Below are positions 17,759-25,311 of a DNA stretch of 64,000 nt, piece after piece; positions within the stretch are counted from its first letter, which is position 1, and the number at the start of each line of letters is the position of its first letter. The notes under the pieces are model-generated. The model saw only the letters and a list, made by a program, of their open reading frames with translations, did no database searches and had not been told where the DNA came from. The DNA is taken from positions 156,159-220,158 of the forward strand of contig NZ_JALGRF010000010.1 of the NCBI RefSeq assembly GCF_022815725.1, read 5' to 3'. Both the position numbers and the translations under genes were made by a program. Source of the DNA: Streptomyces sp. APSN-46.1 (lineage in GTDB: Bacteria > Actinomycetota > Actinomycetes > Streptomycetales > Streptomycetaceae).

Positions 17759-17986
17759 ATGAGCATGGCGGTCGTCGGCCTGTTGGCCGGCATGGCACTG
17801 GGGTTCGCCGGATACTTCGGCGGCTTCGGGGCCTTTCTGCTGGTGGCTGCGCTCGGCACCATCGGCTTCATCGGCGGGCGGTTCCTCGACGGGGACCTGG
17901 AACCCGGTGACCTGTTCCGGCCCCGCGAGCGCGGCGGCCGTGGCGGCCGCGGTGAGCGCGGCGACCGCGACGACCGGCTCAGGTGA
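17759..17986 (+). CDS. Small membrane protein of the Asp23 cassette
   Basis: Seventy-five residues. There are two hydrophobic Gly/Ala-rich helices (about 3-23 and 25-43) and then a soluble tail with GDLEPGDLFRPRERGGRGGRGERG, rich in Arg, Gly and Asp. It resembles the DUF2273-type small proteins that accompany Asp23/AmaP in other Gram-positives. Its stop lies seven bases before the next start. A scaffolding role in the membrane is inferred from context only. Confidence 0.82.
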   Translation: MSMAVVGLLAGMALGFAGYFGGFGAFLLVAALGTIGFIGGRFLDGDLEPGDLFRPRERGGRGGRGERGDRDDRLR

Positions 17987-17993
17987 GGCGCCG

Positions 17994-18446
17994 ATGAGCA
18001 CCCCACGGGCCACACCGCCCCGCGTGCCCCCCGCCGAGCGGGGGGCCACCCGTATCGCGGACCGGGTCGTGGCCAAGATCGCGGCCCAGGCCGCCCGGGA
18101 GGCGCTCGCCGGTGCGCGCGCGGGTTCGGGTGGCGCTTTGGGGGGTTCGGGCCCCGGTTCGGGCGCCGGTTCGGGCGCCGGTTCGGGCGCCGGATCGGCG
18201 GCAGGGGCGGCCGCCCCGCCGCACGCCACCGTCACCGTGCACCATGACATCGCACGGGTACGGGTGAGCCTGGAGCTCGACTACCCCTCCGACCTCGCCG
18301 CCCAGTGCGCGGCGGTACGCCGCCAGGTCGCCCACCGCGTCGAGGAATGCGCCGGCATGGCCGTGCCCGAGGTGGACATCGACATCGAGCACCTGCGCTC
18401 CGCGCACTTCCGGTCGGCCACCGGACGGGACCGGCGGCTGCTGTGA
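17994..18446 (+). CDS. Second Asp23/Gls24-like protein with repetitive linker
   Basis: A 150-residue protein. The N-terminus ERGATRIADRVVAKIAAQAAREAL repeats the start of the first Asp23 protein, and the C-terminus VTVHHDIARVRVSLELDYPSDLAAQ followed by CAGMAVPEVDIDIEHL matches the family core. Between them is a low-complexity Gly/Ser/Ala linker (~42-76) encoded by at least three 12-base tandem repeats of GGTTCGGGCGCC. ATG 17994 has GGTGAGG upstream. It overlaps the next gene (GTGA). Confidence 0.85.
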   Translation: MSTPRATPPRVPPAERGATRIADRVVAKIAAQAAREALAGARAGSGGALGGSGPGSGAGSGAGSGAGSAAGAAAPPHATVTVHHDIARVRVSLELDYPSDLAAQCAAVRRQVAHRVEECAGMAVPEVDIDIEHLRSAHFRSATGRDRRLL

Positions 18447-19009
18447 CGGCATCCGGCCAGTCCCCCCGCCGGTTCCGGTCCGCCCGGCGGGTGCCCGCCG
18501 CGCTGACCGCGCTCGCCGTGCTCGCGGTGGCCTGCCTGTTCCTGTACGACCTGGGGGCGGTACGGGCGCACCGCCCCGGCATGGGCTGGCGCCGGGAACT
18601 CGCGCGCCAGCTGGAGCGGCAGACGCCGACGGACGCGGGCGTGATCATCGCGGGCGCCGTCCTCGTGCTGGCCGGGGCGGTGCTCCTGCTGCTGGCGGTC
18701 ACCCCCGGGCTCCGCCGGATCCTGCCGATGCGGACGCCGGAGGGAGCGGGGCTACGGGCCGGGCTCGGCCGGAAGGACGCCGCGCTGGTGCTGCGGGACC
18801 GGGCGATGGAGGTCTCCGGGGTGCGGTCGGCCCGGGTCAAGGTGGGCCGCACCCGCATCGCGGTCCGGGCCGGTTCGCACTTCCGCGAGCTGGACGACGT
18901 ACGGGCGGACTTGGACGCGGTGCTCGCCGTCGGCATCGAGGAGCTCGGTCTCGCGCATCCGGCGCCGCCGCGGGTACGGGTCGGCCGGGCGGGCGGGAGA
19001 AAGGGGTGA
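18443..19009 (+). CDS. DUF6286-type membrane protein
   Basis: A 188-residue protein starting at GTG 18443, inside the stop of the previous gene. There are two transmembrane helices (about 17-37 and 69-92). A soluble region starting PMRTPEGAGLRAGLGRKDAAL then carries VSGVRSARVKVGRTRIAVRAG, an Asp23-like strand pattern. Such proteins are known to me only as uncharacterised members of actinobacterial Asp23/AmaP cassettes. It probably anchors or modulates the Asp23 layer. Confidence 0.82.
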   Translation: MTASGQSPRRFRSARRVPAALTALAVLAVACLFLYDLGAVRAHRPGMGWRRELARQLERQTPTDAGVIIAGAVLVLAGAVLLLLAVTPGLRRILPMRTPEGAGLRAGLGRKDAALVLRDRAMEVSGVRSARVKVGRTRIAVRAGSHFRELDDVRADLDAVLAVGIEELGLAHPAPPRVRVGRAGGRKG

Positions 19010-19013
19010 CGGG

Positions 19014-19571
19014 ATGCTCGGGATCGTGAACCGGGCCCTGCTCGGGGTCTTCGGGGTGCTCCTGCTGGCGGCGGGGGTCGTGGTGTTGACCGCGTCGCGG
19101 CCGCTGGGCGGGCGGCACGAGCCGCTGCTGACGGCGGAGGCCAGGGGGCGGTACGGACATGCCGAGGGCTGGGTGTGGTGGGCGGTGCTCGCGGGGCTGG
19201 GGGTGTGCGTGGTGCTGGCGCTGTGGTGGCTACTGGCGCAACTGCGGCGCCCGCGGCTGGCGGCGGTGGTGGTGGACACGGGCGACGGGGCGTTCGCGCT
19301 GTTGCGGGGGCGGGCGCTGGAGGCCGCGGTGGCGGCGGAGGCGGGCGCGCTCGACGGGGTCGCGGGGTGCAAGGTCGCGCTGCGGGGGCGGCGGGGGGCA
19401 CCGACCCTGCGGGTCGCGCTGGAGCTTGAGCCGCACGCGGTGCCGGCCGATGCGATGGCCGCGCTGGCCGGCCCGGTGCTGAACCACGCCCGCACCTCGG
19501 CGGGCCTCCAGGACCTCCCCACGGAGGCCCGCCTCCAGGTCACATCCCACCGCGCCCAACGCGTGTCGTAG
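19014..19571 (+). CDS. amaP: Alkaline shock response membrane anchor protein AmaP
   Basis: A 185-residue protein with an N-terminal helix (about 6-27), a second helix at ~52-73 (WWAVLAGLGVCVVLALWWLL), then a soluble Asp23-like domain ending in LNHARTSAGLQDLPTEARLQV. This is the two-helix hairpin plus Asp23-interaction layout of AmaP. It is the last gene of the cassette, four bases after the previous stop. Runs of GCGGGGGCG make its codon use even more GC-biased than its neighbours. Confidence 0.85.
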   Translation: MLGIVNRALLGVFGVLLLAAGVVVLTASRPLGGRHEPLLTAEARGRYGHAEGWVWWAVLAGLGVCVVLALWWLLAQLRRPRLAAVVVDTGDGAFALLRGRALEAAVAAEAGALDGVAGCKVALRGRRGAPTLRVALELEPHAVPADAMAALAGPVLNHARTSAGLQDLPTEARLQVTSHRAQRVS

Positions 19572-19624
19572 CCAACCCGCCCCACCGGGGCCGCGCCGGC
19601 GGTCCGGACGGGGAGCCCGAACCC

Positions 19625-19770
19625 GCCGCGCGGCCCGGCTGGGGCCGGACGCGCCGAGCGGGACCCGGGGCCCGCCGCCCGGCTGGGGCCGGGCTCCGCG
19701 CCGAGCGCGCCGAGCTGGACCCGGGGCCCGCCGCGCGGCCCGGCTGGGGCCGGACTCCGCGCCGAGCGCG
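19625..19770. repeat. Three imperfect GC-rich tandem repeats
   Basis: The gap between amaP and the convergent SDR gene contains a unit of about 53-60 bases, repeated nearly three times. Each copy has GGCCCGGCTGGGGCCGG, GCGCCGAGC and GACCCGGGGCCCG, with copies at about 19627, 19678 and 19733. The rest of 19572-19883 holds nothing else I can name. Confidence 0.65.
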
Positions 19771-19883
19771 ATGGCGGCTGTGGCGACGGATCCCGGGCGC
19801 TGCCCGCCGTGCGGTTCGGGCCGGGGACCCGGGGTTCCCGCGCGACGGCGTGGGTCAGGCGCCGGCGGGGTCGTCGGGTGGGG

Positions 19884-20639
19884 TCAGAAGCCGTGGCGGG
19901 AGCCGCCGTCTACGGGGAGCATCAGGCCCGTGAGGTACGACGCCGCGGGGGACAGGAGGAACGCCGCCGCTCGGCCGAACTCCTCCGGGGTGCCGTACCG
20001 CCGCAGCGGGATGCCGGATTCGTTCGCCGCCCGGGCGGCCGCCGCGTCGCCGGACAGGGCGTCGAGTTCGCGCACCCGGTCCGTGTCGATCCGCGCCGGC
20101 AGCAGTCCCACCACCCGGATCCCGCGCGGGCCCAGGTCCACCGACAGGGACTTCGCGAACCCCGCCAGCCCGGGCCGCAGGCCGTTGGAGATGGGCAGGC
20201 CCGGGATCGGCTCGTGGACCGAGCCCGACAGGACGAAGCCGATGACCCCGCCCTCGCCCAGCTCGGCGGCCGCCGCCCGCGCCAGCCGGACCGCGCCCAG
20301 GAAGACCGACTCGAACGCGGCCGTCCACTGCTCGTCGGTATTGTCCGCCGCCGCACCCGGGGCCGGGCCGCCGACGCTGATCAGAATGCCGTCGAAGCGG
20401 CCGAAGCGTTCCTTCGCGGTGGCGATGAGCGCCGGCGCCGCCGCCGGGTCGGCGTTGTCCGCCGCCACGCCCACCGCGTTCGGGCCCAGCGCGGCCGCCA
20501 CCTCGGCCGCACGCGCCGCGTCCCGGCCCGTCACGACGACCTTCGCGCCGTCGGCCGTCAGTTCGCGCGCCGAGGCGAAGCCCAGACCCCGCGTGGCTCC
20601 GGTGACGACGTACACACGGTCCTTCAGTCCAAGATCCAT
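19884..20639 (-). CDS. SDR family oxidoreductase lacking the usual Tyr-Lys pair
   Basis: A 251-residue Rossmann-fold short-chain dehydrogenase with the cofactor motif TGATRGLG at ~12-19 and a variant NNAG loop (SVGGPAPG). The catalytic Ser region (VLSGSVHEP) is present. Where YSASK normally follows, the sequence reads ISNGLRPGLAGFAK, so both the catalytic Tyr and Lys seem to be missing. A known SDR subgroup shares this feature, so it may bind ligand or use other residues. Start ATG 20639; GTG 20648 is possible. It lies 10 bases after the SURF1 gene. Confidence 0.87.
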   Translation of the reverse strand: MDLGLKDRVYVVTGATRGLGFASARELTADGAKVVVTGRDAARAAEVAAALGPNAVGVAADNADPAAAPALIATAKERFGRFDGILISVGGPAPGAAADNTDEQWTAAFESVFLGAVRLARAAAAELGEGGVIGFVLSGSVHEPIPGLPISNGLRPGLAGFAKSLSVDLGPRGIRVVGLLPARIDTDRVRELDALSGDAAAARAANESGIPLRRYGTPEEFGRAAAFLLSPAASYLTGLMLPVDGGSRHGF

Positions 20640-20649
20640 GCCCGACACG

Positions 20650-21471
20650 CTACGCGGTGGGTGCCGGCTCCCGCTCCGGGAAGTCCGGATCCGCGGCTTC
20701 CCGGGACGCGGCCGCGGCCGCCGCCTCGCGGTCGCGCTTCTCCCGCCGTACGAGGATCACCCACCCCACCGGCACCGCCGCCGCGAACAGCCACCACTGC
20801 ACGGCGTACGCCATGTGCGGGCCGATCGAGTCGTGGTCGGGCTCGGCGACCACCTCGGGGCTGCCGTCCGCCGGGACCGGCGCGGTGAGCTCCAGGTAGC
20901 CGCCGAGTACGGGCTTGCCCAGATACTCCGCCTGCCGCTCGCTGTTGATCAGCATCACCTGACGGTCCGGCAGGCCCGTGCGCTCCTTGATCCCGCTGCC
21001 GCCGCTCGTCTCGTCGGCCTTCAGCCGCCCGGTGACCGTCACCTCGCCCGAGGGCGCGGCGGGCACCGGCGGATACGCGCGCGGGTCGCCGCCGCCCGCC
21101 ACCCAGCCCCGGTTGACCAGGAGGACCCGGCCGTCGGCCAGCACCAGCGGGGTCACGACGTGGAAGCCGACCTTGTCGTCGTTCGAGGTGCGCATACGGA
21201 CGACGACCTCGTGCGCGGAGTCGTACGTGCCGGTGGCGGTCACGGAGCGCCAGTAGTCGGCGCGCGGGACGACGTGTCCGGGGGAGGTGACCTCGGTCAT
21301 GGGGACCGGCTGCGCGCGCAGGTTCGCCGCGATCAGTCCGTTCTGCGCGACCCGGTGCTCATGGCGGTGGAACTGCCAGAACCCCAGCTTGATCATCACG
21401 GGGATGAGCGCGAGGGCGACGAGGGTGAGGCACACCCACTGCCGGGTCAGCACAAAGCGGTACACGCCCAC
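20650..21471 (-). CDS. SURF1 family cytochrome oxidase assembly protein
   Basis: SURF1 helps assemble cytochrome c oxidase, probably in haem a handling. The 273-residue protein has the family layout: an N-terminal helix (~11-30), a large outside-facing domain with LLVNRGWVAGGGDP, and a second helix near 225-245 (AYAVQWWLFAAAVPVGWVILVRR), ending in a charged Ala/Glu tail. HMAYAVQWW is the classic C-terminal SURF1 motif. ATG 21471 starts it. It is 48 bases downstream of the zinc-ribbon gene. Confidence 0.94.
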   Translation of the reverse strand: MGVYRFVLTRQWVCLTLVALALIPVMIKLGFWQFHRHEHRVAQNGLIAANLRAQPVPMTEVTSPGHVVPRADYWRSVTATGTYDSAHEVVVRMRTSNDDKVGFHVVTPLVLADGRVLLVNRGWVAGGGDPRAYPPVPAAPSGEVTVTGRLKADETSGGSGIKERTGLPDRQVMLINSERQAEYLGKPVLGGYLELTAPVPADGSPEVVAEPDHDSIGPHMAYAVQWWLFAAAVPVGWVILVRREKRDREAAAAAASREAADPDFPEREPAPTA

Positions 21472-21519
21472 GACGGTACCCCCAGCCGCGAAGACCCCCG
21501 CGGCCGGGGGCAGGGAGAG

Positions 21520-21753
21520 TCAGACGTGGTCGACGATGCCCACCTTCCCTTCCGCGCGGGCGCAGTGCCCTCCGCAGAACCACTGGCCTTCGACCTCGAC
21601 GCCCTGTCCGATGATCTGGACCCGGCAGTGCTCGCAGAGGGGCGCCATGCGGTGAATGGCGCAGGAGAAGCAGTCGAAGACGTGCACGGCGCCCTGCGCG
21701 TGCACCTCGAAGGACATGCCGTAATCGTTTCCGCAGACCTCACAACGTGCCAT
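21520..21753 (-). CDS. Small double zinc-ribbon-like protein
   Basis: Seventy-seven residues with eight or nine cysteines. CEVCGNDYG is at the N-terminus, FDCFSCAIH in the middle, then CEHCRVQIIGQGVE and FCGGHCARAEG. The pattern CxxC-CxxC-CxxC-CxxxC points to two structural zinc sites. I recall similar conserved actinobacterial proteins without function. A DNA, RNA or protein adaptor role is possible. It lies between an exonuclease-BRCT gene and SURF1. Confidence 0.85.
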   Translation of the reverse strand: MARCEVCGNDYGMSFEVHAQGAVHVFDCFSCAIHRMAPLCEHCRVQIIGQGVEVEGQWFCGGHCARAEGKVGIVDHV

Positions 21754-21817
21754 GCGCCACAGGGTGGGACCCGAGGGCCGGGCGGCGAAAGGGGTTGCCG
21801 GGCGAGTCGCCCGACGG

Positions 21818-22795
21818 TCACCCGTCTGCCGCAGCCACGTCCCGCAACAGCTGGGTGAAGGCCGCCTCGTCGACGACCGGTGTTCCGAAGGACTTCGCCT
21901 TGACCGTCTTCGACGTCACCGAGTCGGGGTCGTTCGTCACGAGCAGGCTGGTGAGCCTCGACACACTCGTCGCGACGTGCAGGCCCGCCTCGACCGCGCG
22001 GTCCTCCAGGAGTTCCCGGTCCACCGAGGTGTCGCCGGAGAAGGCGATCCGCATGCCCTGCTTCAGCGGCTTGCCGTCCACGAACCGCCCCGGGTTGGGG
22101 TGCGGGCACGGCGGGCGCTTGCGCGAGGGCCGCCAGCTGCCGCCCCGGTACGAGCTCTGGTACCCGACGCGCGGTGCGACGGGGGAGTCCGACCACTCCG
22201 TCAGCGCCCGGCACTCCAGCAGGGGCAGCCGTACGCCGTCCCGCGCGGCGGCGTGCAGCGACGGGCGGAACGCCTCCGCCAGGACCCGGGCGTCGTCGAG
22301 CGCGTGGTGGGCGCGCTGCTGGACGACGCCGAAGTGCGCGGCGAGCGACTCCAGCTTGTGGTTGGGCAGCGGAAGGTTCAGTTCCTTCGACAGGGCGATG
22401 GTGCACAGCCGCTGCCGGACCGGCGCGGTCTCCTCGGCCCGGGCGTACTCGCGGGCGATCATCTGCCAGTCGAAGATGGCGTTGTGCGCGACCAGCACCC
22501 GGTCCGCGAGCCGGCCGGCGAACTCCTCGGCGATGTCCTTGAAGAGCGGCGCGTCCTGGAGCATGTCGCTGGTCAGGCCGTGGATCCACACCGGGCCCGG
22601 GTCCCGCTGCGGGTTGACCAGCGTGTACCAGTGGTCCTCCACATTGCCCTGCGCGTCGAGCCGGTAGACGGCGGCGGAGACTATCCGGTCGTCGCGAGCG
22701 AGCCCAGTGGTCTCCACGTCGACGACCGCGTACCCCTGGGGGTACGCGGTCGGCCACATCGTCTCTGCGGTCGTACGGTCGTCGAGCATGGTCAC
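21818..22795 (-). CDS. DEDDh 3'-5' exonuclease fused to a BRCT domain
   Basis: A 325-residue protein. The N-terminal DnaQ-like domain has Exo I VVDVETTGL (Asp26, Glu28), Exo II HNAIFDWQM, and Exo III HHALDDARVLAEAF, with the acidic residues and histidine in place. A Pro/Arg linker (~195-235) leads to a C-terminal BRCT domain, GMRIAFSGDTSVDRELLE through KSFGTPVVDEAAF. The combination suggests DNA 3'-end processing targeted by BRCT, in repair rather than replication proofreading. ATG 22795 starts it. Confidence 0.93.
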   Translation of the reverse strand: MTMLDDRTTAETMWPTAYPQGYAVVDVETTGLARDDRIVSAAVYRLDAQGNVEDHWYTLVNPQRDPGPVWIHGLTSDMLQDAPLFKDIAEEFAGRLADRVLVAHNAIFDWQMIAREYARAEETAPVRQRLCTIALSKELNLPLPNHKLESLAAHFGVVQQRAHHALDDARVLAEAFRPSLHAAARDGVRLPLLECRALTEWSDSPVAPRVGYQSSYRGGSWRPSRKRPPCPHPNPGRFVDGKPLKQGMRIAFSGDTSVDRELLEDRAVEAGLHVATSVSRLTSLLVTNDPDSVTSKTVKAKSFGTPVVDEAAFTQLLRDVAAADG

Positions 22796-22835
22796 AGAGG
22801 ATATCGGCCCGGACTGACACCCGGGGCCCGCCGGT

Positions 22836-23468
22836 TCATCGCGGCGGCGCGGACGGTGTCAGCAGGGCCTGTACGAGCGCGCGTACGGACAGCAGGAACA
22901 GCCGCTCCGGATCCGCCGGGCGGGCCAGCGCGCGGGCCAGTTCCGGGTCGTCGGGGGCGGTTGCCGGGTCCCAGAGCTCGCCCTCGGCGGGGGACTGGGC
23001 GGGGGAGCGCTCACGGTTGCGCTCCACGAGCAGGAAGCCGACGATCTGGAACTGGACTGCGCGCACCGCGTCCGCGGCCCGGGCCCCGCGCAGCCCGGCC
23101 GCGTGCACCTCGTGGACCAGGGCCTGTTGGGCGGGCAGGAACATGCGCTCGGTGAGCCCGCGCTCGTGGACCATCGCGATCAGGTGCGGCCGCTCGCGCA
23201 GTTCGCGGCGGAGGATCCGGGCCACGGAGAGGATCCGCTCGGCGGGGGTGCGCCCGGCCGGCCCGATCGCCCCCATGTCCTGGACGGTCCGTTCCACGAG
23301 GGCGTCGAGCAGCGATTCGCGGTTGCCGACGTGCCAGTAGATGGACGTGACGGCGGTACCCAGCTCGGCGGCGAGTTTGCGCATGGTGAGGGCGGCCGGG
23401 CCGTGCTGCTTGACCAGGGACGCGGCCGCCTCCAGCACCTCCGCGCGGGTCAGCGCGCTTCGGGCCAT
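22836..23468 (-). CDS. TetR family transcriptional regulator
   Basis: A 210-residue regulator. The HTH is at ~9-50 (RAEVLEAAASLV, then LTMRKLAAELGTAVTSIYWHV). The C-terminal ligand domain is helical (TetR_C-like). It diverges from the acetoacetate-decarboxylase-like gene. The 127-base gap holds the palindrome TGTAAC-TCT-GTTACA, a plausible operator. It probably represses the operon to its right and perhaps itself. Confidence 0.92.
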   Translation of the reverse strand: MARSALTRAEVLEAAASLVKQHGPAALTMRKLAAELGTAVTSIYWHVGNRESLLDALVERTVQDMGAIGPAGRTPAERILSVARILRRELRERPHLIAMVHERGLTERMFLPAQQALVHEVHAAGLRGARAADAVRAVQFQIVGFLLVERNRERSPAQSPAEGELWDPATAPDDPELARALARPADPERLFLLSVRALVQALLTPSAPPR

Positions 23469-23541
23469 CCCATTCCACCACCCATCTGTCGATCCGTCAG
23501 TTCTCGTGTGTGCGGGGGTCTTTACCCTTCATCGGCAGCGG

Positions 23542-23556
23542 TGTAACTCTGTTACA
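23542..23556. promoter_or_regulatory. Palindromic operator candidate for the TetR regulator
   Basis: TGTAAC-TCT-GTTACA is a perfect 6+3+6 inverted repeat, 40 bases before the decarboxylase-like gene and 73 bases from the regulator start. Its AT content stands out from the surroundings, so it may also overlap promoter elements. Confidence 0.6.
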
Positions 23557-23595
23557 GAGCCCCCGGGGCTGACCCCAACGAAGGGTGGTACACCC

Positions 23596-24414
23596 ATGGC
23601 ACGCATCCGGTACGGAGCGCGCACCGAGGCGGAGATCGCGGCCTCGCGCGAGAAGAGCGCCAAGCTCCCCGACATCTGGTCCACCGGTGTGGTGGCCGTC
23701 TGGGAGAGCGACCCGGACGTGATCGCGGCGGTCCTGCCGCCACCGCTCAAGCCCGCCGAACAGCCCCTGGTGCGGGCCAACATCAGCAAGGTCGATCTGC
23801 CCGGCTACCCGCTCGGCGCCGGCTCGGTGGCCGTCGCCGCCCGCCACGGCGGGGTCGAGGGCTGGTACCCGCTGGTCATGCCGATGACCCACGAGCGCGC
23901 CCTGATCGGTGGCCGCGAGGTCTTCGGCGAGCCGAAGAAGCTGGGCGAGGTCACGGTGGAGCGCGAGGGACTCGTCGTACGGGCCGCACTCGCCCGGCAC
24001 GGGATCGCCTTCGTGGAGGTACGCGGGGCGGTGGACCGCGAGCTGCCGCTGCCCGAGCCCACCGCCAAGACCGACTTCTACTTCAAGTTCCTTCCGGCCG
24101 TGGACGGTTCGGGCTTCGACGGCGACCCGGTGCTCGTGCACTGCGTCCGCAACGAGAAGGTCCGCAAGCTGGAGCACGTCACCGGTGACATCGTCCTGCG
24201 CGAGTCGATGTTCGACCCCGTCGCCGACCTTCCCGTACGCCGGATCGTGGAGATCACCATCGGCGAGAAGACCACCGACCAGAAGGGCCGGGCCGTCGAG
24301 CGGGTCAGCGCCCAGGCCCTGCTCCCGTACATCCACCAGCGCTACGACGACCCCCTCCAGATCCTGGACGCGCCCCCGCCGGGAAGCACAAAGGGGACAA
24401 AGGGGAGTGTCTGA
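23596..24414 (+). CDS. Acetoacetate decarboxylase family protein
   Basis: A 272-residue protein with the ADC fold. The Schiff-base lysine region is REVFGEPKKLGEV with Lys114/Lys115, the same place as Lys115 in the clostridial enzyme. LVRANISKVDLPGYPLGAGSV and the second-half DPVLVHCVRNEKVRKLEHVTGDIVL fit the family. Many ADC-like proteins act on larger beta-keto acids or are aldolase/dehydratases, so the substrate is open. ATG 23596 starts it; it is first in a four-gene operon, with only one base to the next start. Confidence 0.88.
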   Translation: MARIRYGARTEAEIAASREKSAKLPDIWSTGVVAVWESDPDVIAAVLPPPLKPAEQPLVRANISKVDLPGYPLGAGSVAVAARHGGVEGWYPLVMPMTHERALIGGREVFGEPKKLGEVTVEREGLVVRAALARHGIAFVEVRGAVDRELPLPEPTAKTDFYFKFLPAVDGSGFDGDPVLVHCVRNEKVRKLEHVTGDIVLRESMFDPVADLPVRRIVEITIGEKTTDQKGRAVERVSAQALLPYIHQRYDDPLQILDAPPPGSTKGTKGSV

Positions 24415-24415
24415 G

Positions 24416-25300
24416 ATGCGGCTCGAACCGGGACAGGTGGCCGTCGTCACCGGCGCCGCCAGCGGCATCGGCCTCGCCATGGCCCGCCGCTTCGCCGCCG
24501 AAGGGCTGCAGGTCGTCCTCGCGGACGTGGAGGAAGGCGCCCTGCGCAAGGCCGCCGACGAGCTGACGGCGGACGGGGCCCAGGTGCTCGCCCAGGTCGT
24601 GGACGTCAGCGACCGCGACTCCGTCGTCTCCCTCGCGGACGCCGCCTACGACACCTTCGGCGCCGTCCACGTGCTCTGCAACAACGCGGGCGTCGGCTCC
24701 GGGGCCGAGGGGCGGATGTGGGAGCACGAGCCCAACGACTGGAAGTGGGCCTTCTCCGTCAACGTCTGGGGCGTCTTCCACGGCATCCAGGCCTTCGTCC
24801 CCCGCATGATCGAGGGCGGCGCCCCGGGCCACGTCGTCAACACCTCCTCCGGCGACGGCGGCATCGCCCCGCTGCCCACCGCCTCCGTGTACGCCGTCAC
24901 CAAGGCGGCCGTGGTCACCATGACCGAGTCCCTGTACGCGCACCTCAAGGCGGAGGGCGTGGACATCGGCGCCTCCGTCCTCTTCCCCGGGCCGCACATG
25001 CTGCGCACCGGGCTGTGGGAGTCGCACCGCAACCGGCCTGAGCGGTACGCGAAGGAGCGGCCGCGCAGAACCCCGTACCGCAGCCTCGACCAGTACGAGG
25101 CCGCGATGCGGCAGGCCGGCCACGAGGTGGAATTCACCCCGGTCGAGGAGGTCGCCGAGCACGTCCTCGACGGCATCCGCGCCGACCGCTTCTGGATGCT
25201 CCCGGCGAGCGAGCACAGCGACCGGCAGATCCGCGCCCGGTCGCAGTCGATGCTCGACCGCGCCAACCCCGCCTACCTGGAAAGCTTCATCCTCGACTGA
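24416..25300 (+). CDS. Short-chain dehydrogenase/reductase, classical
   Basis: A 294-residue classical SDR with TGAASGIG at ~13-20, NNAG at ~88, NTSSGDGG with the catalytic Ser, and YAVTK with Tyr and Lys all present. Asp after the second strand (VVLADVEEG) favours NAD(H). The extended C-terminus (MLRTGLWESHRNRPERY onward) is longer than in FabG-type enzymes. It is in the ADC/amidohydrolase operon and probably oxidises or reduces the same metabolite's hydroxyl/keto group. Confidence 0.92.
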   Translation: MRLEPGQVAVVTGAASGIGLAMARRFAAEGLQVVLADVEEGALRKAADELTADGAQVLAQVVDVSDRDSVVSLADAAYDTFGAVHVLCNNAGVGSGAEGRMWEHEPNDWKWAFSVNVWGVFHGIQAFVPRMIEGGAPGHVVNTSSGDGGIAPLPTASVYAVTKAAVVTMTESLYAHLKAEGVDIGASVLFPGPHMLRTGLWESHRNRPERYAKERPRRTPYRSLDQYEAAMRQAGHEVEFTPVEEVAEHVLDGIRADRFWMLPASEHSDRQIRARSQSMLDRANPAYLESFILD

Positions 25301-25311
25301 GGAGCGTCGTC

